This document shows, one piece after another, positions 18,329-28,347 of a DNA stretch of 64,000 nucleotides (position 1 is its first letter; each line of letters begins with the position of its first letter). The stretch is from Gammaproteobacteria bacterium (lineage in GTDB: Bacteria; Pseudomonadota; Gammaproteobacteria; Pseudomonadales; Azotimanducaceae): assembly GCA_009841635.1 (NCBI GenBank), contig VXLJ01000019.1:51149-115148 (forward strand), in the 5' to 3' direction. A program made the position numbers and the translations under genes. A model generated the notes under the pieces. The model was not told the origin of the DNA and searched no databases. It worked only from the letters and a program-made list of their open reading frames with translations.

Positions 18329-18870
18329 TAGTTGGCACTCACAGTTTCGATATGGTGTTGGACATTTGTGTAGATGCAGATGTCAGCAGCGATCTCTAGC
18401 GCTTTTTTGACGATTGCCTCCGCACCTAGTTCAGTTGTCTCGAGCATCGCTTGGGCGGCTGCTTGTGCATAAGGCCCGCCTGAACCTATCGCGATGAGAC
18501 CTTGTTCGGGTTCGACGACGTCGCCATTGCCGCTAACCATAAGAGAGGTGTCGGCGTCGGCGACAGCTAACAGCGCTTCCAGGCGTCTGAGTGCGCGGTC
18601 GCTGCGCCAGTCCTTGGCCAGTTCTACGGCGGCGCGGGTGAGATTGCCTGAGTACTTATCGAGATTTGCTTCGAAGCGCTCAAAGAGCGTGAATGCGTCG
18701 GCCGTGCCGCCGGCAAATCCTGCGATGACCGAATCGTTGCGCAATCGGCGCACTTTCACTGCATTGTTTTTCATGACGATCTGGCCTAACGTCAATTGCC
18801 CATCGCCGCCTAATGCGACCGTACCATGCCGTCGCACACTGACGATGGTGGTGCCGTGAATTTGTTCCAC
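18328..18870 (-). CDS. hslV: HslV, peptidase subunit of the HslUV protease
   Basis: Threonine protease forming the double hexamer of HslUV, 180 residues. The catalytic N-terminal Thr is exposed by removal of a six-residue propeptide (MEQIHG before TTIVSVRR). The GGDGQLTLG and [17 protein letters not shown] segments are characteristic. It lies immediately upstream of hslU and 46 bases after the SPOR-domain gene. Confidence 0.97.
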   Translation of the reverse strand: MEQIHGTTIVSVRRHGTVALGGDGQLTLGQIVMKNNAVKVRRLRNDSVIAGFAGGTADAFTLFERFEANLDKYSGNLTRAAVELAKDWRSDRALRRLEALLAVADADTSLMVSGNGDVVEPEQGLIAIGSGGPYAQAAAQAMLETTELGAEAIVKKALEIAADICIYTNVQHHIETVSAN

Positions 18871-18916
18871 TCTAGGTCCTATTGAGTTTGAATCAAGCGT
18901 CGAAAGCGACGAGCGA

Positions 18917-19471
18917 TTAGTTTTCGCGAATTCCGAGCAGCAAAGCTTCGACTTCTTCGGTTTTTAGCCGGTCAATGGCTGCTTGTGCTTCGACTCGCGA
19001 CGGATAAGGTCCAACCACTACTCTATATCTAAGGTCACCCTCGCCAATTTCAATGACCGTTGTTTTGGCTTGGTAGCCACGCAACATAAGGGAAGCACGG
19101 AACACGTCGGCGTGGCGTTGTTGTTCGAATGAGCCCGCTTGCAACAAGAAACTTTCGATGTTGCTTGTATCACTAGATTCTGCAACATTCGCGGGACGTT
19201 GGGGTACTACAACCAGTTCTAGCAGCGGCTTTGTAGACGTTTGGCGAGCGTCGCGTGCTTCAAGCAAATCGGGAAACTCATACTCGTACTCAGCGCTCGT
19301 TTGCCGAATATCCGGAAATGCTGCAGTGTCAGGCTGATAGCTATCCAAGACCGGTACCGCCGTTGCAGCGATAAGAATTGAGGCCAAACAACCTACCACG
19401 ATGCCGGCAACGAAGCTTGCGATGCTGAATCCACCAGTTTTGCGCTGACGGCGACGCTTGTTGCTAGCCAC
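18917..19471 (-). CDS. SPOR-domain membrane protein, FtsN-like
   Basis: Inner-membrane protein of 184 residues. A strongly basic cytoplasmic start ([11 protein letters not shown]), one transmembrane helix at about residues 16-40, an extended periplasmic linker, and a C-terminal SPOR domain (about 108-183, [20 protein letters not shown], then [19 protein letters not shown]) that binds denuded septal peptidoglycan. Its place directly before hslV matches the FtsN-like gene of Pseudomonas. However, it also follows aroB, where DamX-type SPOR proteins are often found, so the symbol is left empty. The protein is short for either family. Confidence 0.8.
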   Translation of the reverse strand: MASNKRRRQRKTGGFSIASFVAGIVVGCLASILIAATAVPVLDSYQPDTAAFPDIRQTSAEYEYEFPDLLEARDARQTSTKPLLELVVVPQRPANVAESSDTSNIESFLLQAGSFEQQRHADVFRASLMLRGYQAKTTVIEIGEGDLRYRVVVGPYPSRVEAQAAIDRLKTEEVEALLLGIREN

Positions 19472-19512
19472 TTAGTTGCTGCACTCCAACACAGTTCAAA
19501 TGATAGGACGGG

Positions 19513-20598
19513 TTACGCACAAAGGTCGCTATAGGCATCGAGGGTTTCGTGGAGGTTTACCAGTCGAAATTCACCTGTGATGAAAACCGAACCAATGTAC
19601 TTCGGCAGGACAAAACGTAGCTTTCCCTGTTGGACTTTCTTGTCCATCGCCATACTCCTGAGCAACGCATGCTTGTCGAACACGGGAGGCGTCGATGGCA
19701 GTCGGTAAGCGGCTAAGATATTTTTGATGCGTTTTGCGGTACGTGAGTCGCAGTAACCCTCACGAGTCGCGAGATCGGCCGCCATGACCATGCCGATGCT
19801 AACGGCTTCGCCGTGCAATAGCTGCCCATAACCGCACTCTGCTTCTAATGCATGGCCGAAGGTGTGTCCATAGTTTAGGATCGCTCGTTGACCTTGTTCA
19901 CGTTCATCGTCCGCTACTACTGCGGCCTTGATTTCGCAACTTCGACGTACGATGAACTGCAACGCATCTGTTTCGCGACCTAGCACGGCATTGGCGTTGT
20001 CCTCCAGCCAGGCAAAAAACTCTGGATCGTATATGACGCCGTACTTGATGACTTCCGCGAGACCCTCTGTGAAGACTTTTGGCGGTAGCGTGCGGAGCGT
20101 GGCCGCGTCGATGAGCACCGTCTCAGGTTGATAAAACGCACCAATAAGGTTTTTGCCGTTCGCGTGATTTACTGCGGTTTTGCCACCGAGCGCGGAGTCG
20201 ACTTGCGCCAGCAAGGTGGTGGGAATCTGCACGAGCCGCACGCCGCGTTGGTAAGTTGCCGCGACAAATCCAGCTAGGTCGCCGACAACACCCCCACCTA
20301 ACGCAACAACCGCCATATCTCGATTGAACTGGCGCGTTACCAGTTCGTCCATGACTTGGCTGTAGGTTTCTAGCGATTTGTACTCCTCGCCATCGCCAAT
20401 GAGGATCAATTCGTGCTCGGCGGATAGATTGTTCAAACAAGATCCGAAGAGATTCGCGACGGTTTGATTAGAAATGACTGCGATACGCGAGGGTAAACCC
20501 AACGCAGCCATAAATCCTGTATCTTGTAATAAGCCATCACCTATGTAAAGCGAACTCGTTCGGTGGTCGTCGAGTTTGACAGCTAGCGTAGGCTTCAA
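19513..20598 (-). CDS. aroB: 3-dehydroquinate synthase
   Basis: Second enzyme of the shikimate pathway; converts DAHP to 3-dehydroquinate with NAD and Zn. Clear landmarks are GDGEEYKS, the NAD-binding GGGVVGDLAGFVAATYQRG, IPTTLLAQVDSALGGKTAVNH and the zinc-ligand regions NYGHTFGHALE and HGEAVSIGM. I place the start at TTG 20598, which overlaps the aroK stop as TTGA and gives 361 residues, the usual length. The longer in-frame ATG at 20637 would overlap aroK by 43 bases and add 13 residues with no family match. Confidence 0.95.
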   Translation of the reverse strand: MKPTLAVKLDDHRTSSLYIGDGLLQDTGFMAALGLPSRIAVISNQTVANLFGSCLNNLSAEHELILIGDGEEYKSLETYSQVMDELVTRQFNRDMAVVALGGGVVGDLAGFVAATYQRGVRLVQIPTTLLAQVDSALGGKTAVNHANGKNLIGAFYQPETVLIDAATLRTLPPKVFTEGLAEVIKYGVIYDPEFFAWLEDNANAVLGRETDALQFIVRRSCEIKAAVVADDEREQGQRAILNYGHTFGHALEAECGYGQLLHGEAVSIGMVMAADLATREGYCDSRTAKRIKNILAAYRLPSTPPVFDKHALLRSMAMDKKVQQGKLRFVLPKYIGSVFITGEFRLVNLHETLDAYSDLCA

Positions 20599-21122
20599 TG
20601 CTTCACCATGGTTTCGTACCAGGATGCGATCTCGCAAGCAATAGCGTGTGGATTGCTGTACGCTTCGGTATCGAAAGTGATGTCTGCTAAGTTCGCATAA
20701 ACAGGCTCGCGTTCTAGCGCCATCTTTTCAAGCACGATGCTTGGATCTTCGTTTTGCAGCAACGGTCTGGTTTTGTCATCACCGACACGTTCCAGGATCC
20801 GGCCGATCGAAGCGATGAGATAGACAACGAACCCTCGCGTAGATAGGAGTGTTTGCGTCGTTTTTCGCATGACAGCACCACCGCCGGTCGCGAGGACGAT
20901 GTTGCGCATGCTTGACAGCTCGTCGATGATCGATGCTTCGCGACGCCGAAATTGCGTTTCGCCTTCGTATTCGAATAACCAAGCGACAGAAACACCGGCG
21001 CGTTCTTCTAACACGCGATCCGAATCAAAAAAAGGAAAACCGAGTTGTGCTGCAAGGTCCTTGCCGATGGTCGATTTGCCCGATGCTGTCATGCCGACCA
21101 GAAATATGCTGCGAGTGAACAT
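20595..21122 (-). CDS. aroK: Shikimate kinase
   Basis: ATP-dependent phosphorylation of shikimate, 175 residues. The P-loop GMTASGKST is at residues 10-18, the shikimate-binding DSD (FFDSDRV) is at 33-35, and the substrate loop FRRREA and GGGAV segment are present. The lid region carries DKTRPLL. It is followed by aroB with an overlap. Upstream, 40 bases before the ATG, lies a strong hairpin with a T-run that could terminate or attenuate transcription entering the gene. Confidence 0.95.
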   Translation of the reverse strand: MFTRSIFLVGMTASGKSTIGKDLAAQLGFPFFDSDRVLEERAGVSVAWLFEYEGETQFRRREASIIDELSSMRNIVLATGGGAVMRKTTQTLLSTRGFVVYLIASIGRILERVGDDKTRPLLQNEDPSIVLEKMALEREPVYANLADITFDTEAYSNPHAIACEIASWYETMVKH

Positions 21123-21162
21123 GGTGATTTGTTAGCTGATTCGGTCTGACGTTTTAAGGTTA

Positions 21163-21188
21163 AAAAAGCAACCCAAATGTTGCTTTTT
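21163..21188 (-). terminator. Intrinsic-terminator-like hairpin in the aroK leader
   Basis: A perfect 10 bp stem (AAAAAGCAAC paired with GTTGCTTTTT) closes a 6-base loop. On the minus strand it is followed by a run of six T. It has the form of a bidirectional rho-independent terminator, yet it lies between two divergent genes (aroK and ponA) and about 40 bases upstream of the aroK ATG. It could be an attenuator, or the leftover of a gene once located upstream of aroK. Confidence 0.75.
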
Positions 21189-21384
21189 CTCTATACAAGG
21201 CGCAATTATGAGAGCTTGAATAAATTGGCGAATCACCAAGGTCAAATACCAAAATTAGTCAAGCAAGTCGTGGTTGTGCGCTGCAAACGGGAAACGTGAA
21301 GTTAGGTGCTTTTGACGGGTCGAGAACTATCGCCTTGAAACTACATAATTCCTCGCCTTGAGTTGGTCGGTCTTGAACTTCAAG

Positions 21385-23844
21385 ATGACGAACCTTCGCG
21401 AGGTTTTTAACAAGCTTCGTGTCATTGATCGAAAGCGGCTGCCTCGTTGGCTTCGCACCCTCGGTTGGTTTGGCGCAACTGCACTTTGTGCATTTGTCGT
21501 CAATCTAGCAGCGCTTTTCTTATTTATTGATCCGCAGTTGCCTGATGCGGACTCTTACCGGCACTATCGCTACGAAACACCGCTTCGCATCCTCACTCAC
21601 GATGGCAAACTCATCGCAGAGTTTGGGGAACGGCGTTCGATGCCCATCGCCTTGCGCGACACGCCTGAGTTGTATTTACAAGGTGTGATCGCGACGGAAG
21701 ATAAGCGGTTTTACGACCATAGCGGCATAGACTGGATTTCACTCGCCAACGATATGGTCGATCTGATGCTGCAACCGGAGGTGTTGCGTGGCGCATCGAC
21801 GATCACCATGCAATTGCCACGTAATGTGGCAGACCTCGCCCGAGGCCAAACGGTCGTGCGCAAAGCCAAGGAGATGTTGCTTGCACTCAAGATCGAACGG
21901 GAACTAACGAAAGACGAGATTCTTGAGCTTTACATCAATGTTGTGCCGTTTGGCAAACATGCGTATGGCATCAAAGCGGCGGCCTATACGTACTACAACA
22001 AAGACCCGAATGAGCTGAATCTAGCGCAGTTGGCAATGCTGGCCGGCATTCCGAAGCGCCCTGAGGCAGGCAATCCGATCAACGGCCCGGAGTGGGCGTT
22101 GGAACGGCGCAACCTAGTGCTTCGACGCATGCGTGATGCGCAGGTTATTTCCTTGGACGAGTACGCCGCCGCCATCGATGCGCCCATCACGGCAGATGTG
22201 TTCACACGACAACTTGATTTGCACGCCCCCTATCCAGCGGAAATCGCGCGCATGGAACTGGCGAATCTGTACGGCGACGAGATTTACACAGGATTTTCGA
22301 TTTACACATCGATCGACCTAGACCAGCAGCAGAAAGGTCAGCAAGCTGTACGCACGGAGTTAGAAGCCTACGATCGCGCCTATGGCTTCAGGGGTCCAGA
22401 GGCACGGCTGGACATTACCCGAAGTCAGCCTGAATTGCTTGAAGAGCTAGCTGCGTTTTCACCAGTATATGACCTTGAACCATTGGTCGTCACGGCAATC
22501 GAAGACCGGTCAGTGCAAGCGCTTCGTAGCGACGGCAGCACGGTGGAAATACCTTGGCAGGGCATGGTTTGGGCGCGCAAAGCGCTCCGGGATACCCTCG
22601 TTGGAACTACACCGACGGCAGCAGCAGAAATTGTTTCGCTAGGCGATGTCATTCGCGCACGGCCTAGCGATTCAGGGTGGGTAATGGCGCAAATTCCCGA
22701 GGTTTCAGGGGCTCTCGTCGCAGTCGATCCAAACACGGGTGGCATTCGCGCGATGGTTGGCGGCTACAGCTTTGAAATCAATCAGTACAACCACGCTACC
22801 CAGGCGCGTCGCCAGCCAGGCTCTGGATTTAAGCCGTTTGTTTACTCTGCTGCGCTCCACCATGGCGTAACGCCGGCGACGGTTTTCTTGGATGGACCAC
22901 TCGTGTTCGAGGACGAATCGCTTGAAGGTGCGTATCGGCCTAAAAATGATGGTGGTACCTATCGTGGGCCAACTCGTTTGCGCGAAGCGCTGTTGCGATC
23001 CGTCAATCTTGTGTCTATTCGCGTGCTTACGAGTGTAGGAGGCGACCAGGTCATTGATTACCTACAGCGCTTCGGATTTGACACTTCCGACATGCCGAGC
23101 AATACACAAGTTGCGATTGGCGGTGGAAATCTCGTATACAGCCCCTTGGAAATGGCATCCGCTTATAGCGTATTCGCGAACGGTGGCTATAAGATTCAGC
23201 CGCACTTGATCGAAAAAGTAATCGGTCGAGATGGCTCGGTCGTCCTTGAACCGAGTTACCCGATCGTGTGTGCCGAGTGCGATGGCACCGCTGGTTTGCA
23301 AGCTGCTGTCGGTGATGTCGCGGGTGCAGCAATTGCCGATAACCCGCCAAGCGTACTAGCGCCTCGTGTGATTGATCCTCGCAATGCCTTCCTCATGAAT
23401 TCGATGTTGCGCGACGTGGTCAGTAAGGGCACAGGCAGTCGTGCGTCGGTATTAGATCGAAGCGATATAGCTGGTAAAACCGGCACGACTGACGAAGCAC
23501 TAGATACCTGGTTCAATGGATTTCATCCAGATTTGGTAGCCACGGTGTGGGTAGGGTTTCCTAAACAACGATCACTTGGGCGTTATGAATTTGGTTCGAC
23601 TCGACCGCTTTCTATCTGGATTGAATTCATGCGCGAAGCGTTGCAGGATTTGCCTGAACTTGCGTTGCAGCAACCTAACGGCGTGGTGCGGGTGCGCATT
23701 GACCCGGCTACGGGGGAATTAGCGTCGTATGAGCAAGAAGACGCCATCTTGGAGTACTTTCGGGATGAGTATTCGCCTGCAAAAGGTGTGGAAGACCGGC
23801 GAGCGAATCAACTTAAAGGTGTTTCGCCAGAGACTATTTTTTAG
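21385..23844 (+). CDS. ponA: Penicillin-binding protein 1A (bifunctional class A PBP)
   Basis: Inner-membrane peptidoglycan synthase with glycosyltransferase and transpeptidase activity, about 819 residues. A basic cytoplasmic tail and one transmembrane helix (ALCAFVVNLAALFLFI) are followed by the GT51 domain with motif EDKRFYDHSGID, an OB-like insertion, and the transpeptidase domain with SxxK (SGFK, around residue 480), SVN and KTGT (AGKTGTTD, around residue 698). ATG 21385 was chosen; a TTG nine codons upstream (21358) is open but has no ribosome site and would sit almost on the likely transcription start. It is divergent from aroK. The pilMNOPQ operon that usually lies between them is absent. 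Confidence 0.94.
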   Translation: MTNLREVFNKLRVIDRKRLPRWLRTLGWFGATALCAFVVNLAALFLFIDPQLPDADSYRHYRYETPLRILTHDGKLIAEFGERRSMPIALRDTPELYLQGVIATEDKRFYDHSGIDWISLANDMVDLMLQPEVLRGASTITMQLPRNVADLARGQTVVRKAKEMLLALKIERELTKDEILELYINVVPFGKHAYGIKAAAYTYYNKDPNELNLAQLAMLAGIPKRPEAGNPINGPEWALERRNLVLRRMRDAQVISLDEYAAAIDAPITADVFTRQLDLHAPYPAEIARMELANLYGDEIYTGFSIYTSIDLDQQQKGQQAVRTELEAYDRAYGFRGPEARLDITRSQPELLEELAAFSPVYDLEPLVVTAIEDRSVQALRSDGSTVEIPWQGMVWARKALRDTLVGTTPTAAAEIVSLGDVIRARPSDSGWVMAQIPEVSGALVAVDPNTGGIRAMVGGYSFEINQYNHATQARRQPGSGFKPFVYSAALHHGVTPATVFLDGPLVFEDESLEGAYRPKNDGGTYRGPTRLREALLRSVNLVSIRVLTSVGGDQVIDYLQRFGFDTSDMPSNTQVAIGGGNLVYSPLEMASAYSVFANGGYKIQPHLIEKVIGRDGSVVLEPSYPIVCAECDGTAGLQAAVGDVAGAAIADNPPSVLAPRVIDPRNAFLMNSMLRDVVSKGTGSRASVLDRSDIAGKTGTTDEALDTWFNGFHPDLVATVWVGFPKQRSLGRYEFGSTRPLSIWIEFMREALQDLPELALQQPNGVVRVRIDPATGELASYEQEDAILEYFRDEYSPAKGVEDRRANQLKGVSPETIF

Positions 23845-23846
23845 CT

Positions 23847-24278
23847 ATGGCTAGTGGGCAAGTAACTGAAGTTGAAAGTCTATCGAAACCAGATAAGTCG
23901 ATCGGCTACATTATTTACGCACTTTACCTTGCGGGCATTGCGTGTTACGGTATTACTGTTATCGTAGGGTTGATTTTTGCCTATTTAGCACGACGTCGCG
24001 CTGACGTTGGCGAATTGCTTAGGACACATCACACGTTCCAAATCCGACTCTTTTGGGTTAGCTTGGTATTGTGGATTCTCATCGGAATAGGCATGGTCAT
24101 CACCATGTTAGGTGTAGCCGAAGGCGCGTTCGGCGTACAACCATGGCCTGTTTTTGTGATGGCGGGATTCGGCGCAGTGTTGTTAATAGGTCTTTACGTG
24201 GTAACGGCTCGTGGATTTTTCAAGTTGTACTCCGGCGAAGCAATGGCGACCTTAGTCGCAACAGCCCAGGACGCCTAG
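23847..24278 (+). CDS. Small membrane protein, DUF4870-like
   Basis: A 143-residue protein with about three to four hydrophobic segments (around residues 22-47, 68-92 and 103-125). The segment YALYLAGIACYGITVIVGLIFAYL, cited here only by its ends YALYLAG and GLIFAYL, and the short charged loop ARRRADVGELLRTHHTFQ resemble bacterial DUF4870/Tic20-like membrane proteins of unknown function. It begins two bases after the ponA stop, so it is probably co-transcribed with ponA. No signal peptide or catalytic motif is evident. Confidence 0.7.
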   Translation: MASGQVTEVESLSKPDKSIGYIIYALYLAGIACYGITVIVGLIFAYLARRRADVGELLRTHHTFQIRLFWVSLVLWILIGIGMVITMLGVAEGAFGVQPWPVFVMAGFGAVLLIGLYVVTARGFFKLYSGEAMATLVATAQDA

Positions 24279-24332
24279 GACTTGCCACTCGCGAACATGG
24301 CTTACTTAGCAGTACCCGCCAAAGCTAGGCGT

Positions 24333-25733
24333 TCATTGAATTATTTTGATGTTGTCGCCGGCGCGCGGCTCACCTCTTGGGTAATCCCCATTAAGCAATC
24401 GCAGTACTTGCGCTGCTTTAGCTGACATATTTTGTGAGCTAGCCAACTCTTGGTAGGTCATCCCTGGCTTGGCGACGATAACTCTGATTTTTCTCGATGT
24501 ATCTTCTTGGATGTCGCTGGGTCTCATGTCGCGAATCCCTAACAGAACCGTCATGAAATCTTCGATGAATTGCTGAGTGTCGCCTTTCGGGCCAACCTCA
24601 CCGCGAATAGAGTAGACATTCTGCCCCAGCTGAACCACGGCCAACAGACTGAGTCGATTTGAATCTGCAAGTTCAATTTCTGCGAAATAGGCAGTTCGAC
24701 CATTCCCGACAGGGACATCTCGTTCGTTTCTTAATTCGGTTCGTTTTAAGGTCTCACGAACAAAAGTCCTGGGGTCGATTGCGCCGTCAGGTGTATGCGG
24801 CGTAACCGCAACCCATGCCACGTTGCTACCGCCTTTTGCTTCGCCTGTGACACGTTGCTGGCTGTAGCGCACAAACCATGATGGCGGAAACTCGATGACG
24901 ACCCTAGCGCCTCTGTCGTAGAAGACGTTTTGTGACAATAACCCCCTAGGTGTTGCCCCACCAAACTTAAGTCCATCTAGTAATTTCCAAAAATCGCCAA
25001 CAGGTTCTGTAAGACTGTCAGGCAACGACCCAAGTGCGTAGTTCACAATCTCGTGAAGACGACGGTCGTTTTGTGGGTGCGTCGCGAAGAGTCCGTGATA
25101 GGTGGCAGGTTGGCCTCGTTCTTCTGTTGCAAACATGGACTGGTCTTTTAGAACCTGTAGTGCATCGATCACTGCCAGTGGGCTGTAGCCAGCACGAGCA
25201 ATGATCTGTGCGCCAATTTGGTCGGCTTCAAGCTCCATTTCACGACCGTAACCTGCAATGAGTGCTTTCGCGCTCGCATCGGAAACTTGCATCATCTCCC
25301 TACGGCCGGTCATGAGCGTGGCAGCGATACCAGCCACTTTTCCTGAAAGTTCGGTTAATTTCTGTTTTTTGCCGTGCTCCGCGACGACGTGGCCAATTTC
25401 ATGCCCAATGACCGCTGCCAGCTGATCTTCAGTCTCTAAGAAAATCAATAAGCCGCGATTGACAAAGATGTAGCCGTCTGGGGTAGCAAATGCGTTAACG
25501 GCCGGTTCGTCCAAGATGAAGAAATAAATATCACGTCTGCCGGTATTTACGTGCTCTAGTAAATTGCCGCCGATGGTTTCAACGTAGCGTTGCCACTCTT
25601 CGTCGTCATAAAAGCCGTCGTTGTCGAGGAACTCGTTATAGAGCTTTTCGCCTAGTCCAGCGTTCGTCGGAATCGCAAACGCAAGGCATGCGAGGAAAGC
25701 GACAAATGGCAGAATATGAGTTAGTTTGTGCAT
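24333..25733 (-). CDS. Periplasmic M48-family metalloprotease, BepA-like
   Basis: Zinc protease of 466 residues with a signal peptide (cleaved near the AIPTNA segment). The catalytic zinc motif HEIGH is at residues 111-115 and the third-ligand helix reads ELEADQIGAQI. After the protease domain comes a region of about 190 residues with beta-rich character, and the C-terminus (about 410-466) resembles a LysM-like or DUF-type binding module (MTYQELASSQNMSAKAAQVLRLLNG shortened: YQELASS and LRLLNG). BepA/YfgC-type proteases act in outer-membrane protein and LPS quality control, but BepA has TPR repeats here not obvious, so the exact role is uncertain. Confidence 0.85.
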   Translation of the reverse strand: MHKLTHILPFVAFLACLAFAIPTNAGLGEKLYNEFLDNDGFYDDEEWQRYVETIGGNLLEHVNTGRRDIYFFILDEPAVNAFATPDGYIFVNRGLLIFLETEDQLAAVIGHEIGHVVAEHGKKQKLTELSGKVAGIAATLMTGRREMMQVSDASAKALIAGYGREMELEADQIGAQIIARAGYSPLAVIDALQVLKDQSMFATEERGQPATYHGLFATHPQNDRRLHEIVNYALGSLPDSLTEPVGDFWKLLDGLKFGGATPRGLLSQNVFYDRGARVVIEFPPSWFVRYSQQRVTGEAKGGSNVAWVAVTPHTPDGAIDPRTFVRETLKRTELRNERDVPVGNGRTAYFAEIELADSNRLSLLAVVQLGQNVYSIRGEVGPKGDTQQFIEDFMTVLLGIRDMRPSDIQEDTSRKIRVIVAKPGMTYQELASSQNMSAKAAQVLRLLNGDYPRGEPRAGDNIKIIQ

Positions 25734-25908
25734 GCGCAGCGAGCGATCGCTCGTCGTAAATTCAGCATGTTTGACAAGAAATCTTCGGCATTATCGCTAA
25801 ACCGAAGGACGTTTTCCAACTGCAGCGGTTAAATTGAAGGCGATCTGGCTAATCGTAACCGCAGAAAACTATGACCCGCTAACTACTGTATATTTATATA
25901 GAATTAGA

Positions 25909-26121
25909 TTACTTATTTGCAGATGTGCCATATCGTTTCTGGAAGCGTTCAACTCGTCCACCTCGATCCACAATCTTTTGTTGACCGGTATAGAACGGGT
26001 GGCACTTTGAACAAATATCTAAGTGAATGTCCTCTTTGAGCGTAGAACGCGTTTCGAAAACGTTGCCGCAGCTACACGTCGCTTTGATGGCAGTGTAATC
26101 TGGATGTATGTCTGCTTTCAT
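25909..26121 (-). CDS. rpmE: 50S ribosomal protein L31, zinc-binding form
   Basis: Small ribosomal protein of 70 residues. The Cys pairs CSCG and CSKC show that it is the C+ zinc-binding type rather than the zinc-independent paralogue. MKADIHPDY at the start and [20 protein letters not shown] are family landmarks. It is divergent from priA. A -10-like TAAAAT box on the minus strand near 26152-26157 gives a leader of about 25 bases. Confidence 0.97.
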   Translation of the reverse strand: MKADIHPDYTAIKATCSCGNVFETRSTLKEDIHLDICSKCHPFYTGQQKIVDRGGRVERFQKRYGTSANK

Positions 26122-26171
26122 AACAATGAGGCACGTGATTCTGCGCGAGCAATTTTAGTTACGTTTGGCGA

Positions 26172-28331
26172 ATGTCTAGCAGCTCTACTTCCATAGTTAA
26201 AGTGGTTCTCCCAAGGCGCGTGTGGGAAAGCTACGACTATGCCGTACCGGAAGATAAACCAATTCCCGTGATCGGTGCACGGGTGCGCGTGCCACTTGGC
26301 CACTCGCGAGCGGTGGGTATTGTCATAGGTTATGCAGAAGAGTCCCACTTCAACTTGCGCCCGATCGAGAAGGTGATCGATGCGATTCCGCTTTTAAATA
26401 GTGAAGTCATTGAACTTGGCGTTTGGATGTCGAACTATTACCACCACCCGCTCGGTTCCGTGTTCGACACGATATTGCCAACGTTGGCGAAGCGGGGCGC
26501 AGATGCAAAGCTAGGCCCGGAGCAGCAATGGCGACTTGCGGATCCACATCGCGAAGAGTCGTTTCGTGCCAACGCAAAACGCCAACGTAAGGCATGGGAG
26601 ACGATTCGCGAATTAGGATCGGTTCAGGCATCCCAACTTAAGCAGCTAGATATCAATAAACCAGTGTTAACCGCGCTGGAAAAAAGCGGCGTGCTCGAAC
26701 AGTTTGAAGTGGTTGAGGAATTCAAAATCACGTCGAGCCCGTTAACACCAACCGATGAACAGCAGCAAGCGATAGAAGCGGTACGCGCATCCCTAGGCGA
26801 GTTCCGAACTTTTCTATTGGATGGCGTCACCGGCAGCGGCAAAACCGAGGTGTACTTGCAGATCATCGAAGATGTCGTGAAAAGCGGCAAGCAAGTGCTT
26901 GTACTAGTGCCTGAGATTGCTCTCACGCCACAGATGACCCAACGTTTTCAAGAGCGGTTCAACTTGATTGGCACATTACATTCGATGATAAGCAATACGA
27001 AGCGCTTTGAGACTTGGGCACGAGCAGCTCAAGGTGACTTGCCAATCATCATCGGCACGCGTTCGGCGGTTTTTACACCGTTCAAATCCTTAGGCGCTAT
27101 CGTCGTCGACGAAGAGCATGATGCTTCGTATAAACAAGCGGAGTCGTTGCGTTATTCGGCCCGCGATATCGCGGTATTGCGAGCTAGCAAACTAGGCATA
27201 CCATGCATTCTCGGCAGTGCGACGCCTTCGTTGGAATCGATTGTGAACGCGCGCGCGAACCGCTACAGCTATGTACGGCTAATGCATCGGCCTGGCACCG
27301 CGGAATTGCCTACATTCCATGTGCAGGACATGCGCCACAAGCAGACACGCGGCGGAATATGCGAGCCTCTCATGCAACGCATTGGTGAACATCTAGGCCG
27401 TGGCGGGCAGGTATTGGTTCTAATCAATCGTCGCGGGCATTCAACGTCATATTTTTGCCAGTCCTGTGGATGGACGGCTTATTGCGATGACTGCGACATC
27501 AAACTGACTTGGCATGCTGTACCGAATCGCATGTTGCAGTGCCATGCCTGTGGTCGTAAATACCGTACGGTGGACAAATGTCCGAGTTGCTCTAAAGATG
27601 GCATTGTGACGCTAGGTGTGGGAACGCAACAGGTAGAGCATGTGCTCGCCGAACAATTCCCAGACGTTACGCATCACCGTATCGATCGCGACAACATTCG
27701 AACCAATCGCCAACTCACGAGCATGTTTAACCGTTTACAACAAACGCACGACGGTTTGCTCATCGGTACACAAATGCTGGCGAAAGGACACCACTTTCCA
27801 AACGTCACGCTAGTAGCAGTCATTGCCGCAGACAGTGGCTTTTTGTCGACGGATTTTCGCGGTCCTGAACGGACGGCGCAATTAATAGTGCAGGTGGCGG
27901 GACGCGCAGGTCGAGCTGAAAAGCGCGGCGAGGTTTGGATACAGACATATGACCCTGGGAACGTCGATCTGCAAGCGTTAGTCGCTAGAGGTTACGGCGG
28001 TTTTGCCGAGACCGAACTAAAGCTGCGTAGCGAGGCTTGCATGCCACCGTTCAACCATATGGCGGTGATTCGTGCTGAAGGCACGGACGAACAACAAGCC
28101 GAAGACTTTTGTACCGAGGTGCTCAATCAATTGCGGCAGTGCGATGTGGCCGTGCTAGGCCCTGCTAGCGCACCGATCAGTCGGGTTGCCAAACAATATC
28201 GATTTCAAGGGATTGTCATCGCCGAGCAACGGAAACGTTTGCACGATGCACTTTCGAGCGTAGAACGCATGCGACCGCCGTCGCGCAAAACACGTTGGTC
28301 GATCGACGTCGACCCAATTGAAATGGCGTAA
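26172..28331 (+). CDS. priA: Primosomal replication restart helicase PriA
   Basis: 3'-5' helicase that reloads the replisome at collapsed forks, 719 residues. The N-terminal 3'-primer-binding domain (VVLPRRVWESYDYAVP) is followed by the helicase core with Walker A TGSGKTEVYL (about residues 220-229), DEEH, and the zinc-binding insertion of paired Cys (CQSCGW, CDDC, CHACG, CPSC). Motifs V/VI are GTQMLAKGHHFPNV and VAGRAGRA. It is complete. argS, which follows priA in Pseudomonas, is not present; the next gene is convergent gltD. Confidence 0.96.
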   Translation: MSSSSTSIVKVVLPRRVWESYDYAVPEDKPIPVIGARVRVPLGHSRAVGIVIGYAEESHFNLRPIEKVIDAIPLLNSEVIELGVWMSNYYHHPLGSVFDTILPTLAKRGADAKLGPEQQWRLADPHREESFRANAKRQRKAWETIRELGSVQASQLKQLDINKPVLTALEKSGVLEQFEVVEEFKITSSPLTPTDEQQQAIEAVRASLGEFRTFLLDGVTGSGKTEVYLQIIEDVVKSGKQVLVLVPEIALTPQMTQRFQERFNLIGTLHSMISNTKRFETWARAAQGDLPIIIGTRSAVFTPFKSLGAIVVDEEHDASYKQAESLRYSARDIAVLRASKLGIPCILGSATPSLESIVNARANRYSYVRLMHRPGTAELPTFHVQDMRHKQTRGGICEPLMQRIGEHLGRGGQVLVLINRRGHSTSYFCQSCGWTAYCDDCDIKLTWHAVPNRMLQCHACGRKYRTVDKCPSCSKDGIVTLGVGTQQVEHVLAEQFPDVTHHRIDRDNIRTNRQLTSMFNRLQQTHDGLLIGTQMLAKGHHFPNVTLVAVIAADSGFLSTDFRGPERTAQLIVQVAGRAGRAEKRGEVWIQTYDPGNVDLQALVARGYGGFAETELKLRSEACMPPFNHMAVIRAEGTDEQQAEDFCTEVLNQLRQCDVAVLGPASAPISRVAKQYRFQGIVIAEQRKRLHDALSSVERMRPPSRKTRWSIDVDPIEMA

Positions 28332-28347
28332 CGGCGTGGTCGAAGCT

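Noticed and set aside
20599..20637. AroB start at ATG 20637
   Set aside because: It overlaps aroK by 43 bases and adds residues without family match; TTG 20598 gives the standard length.
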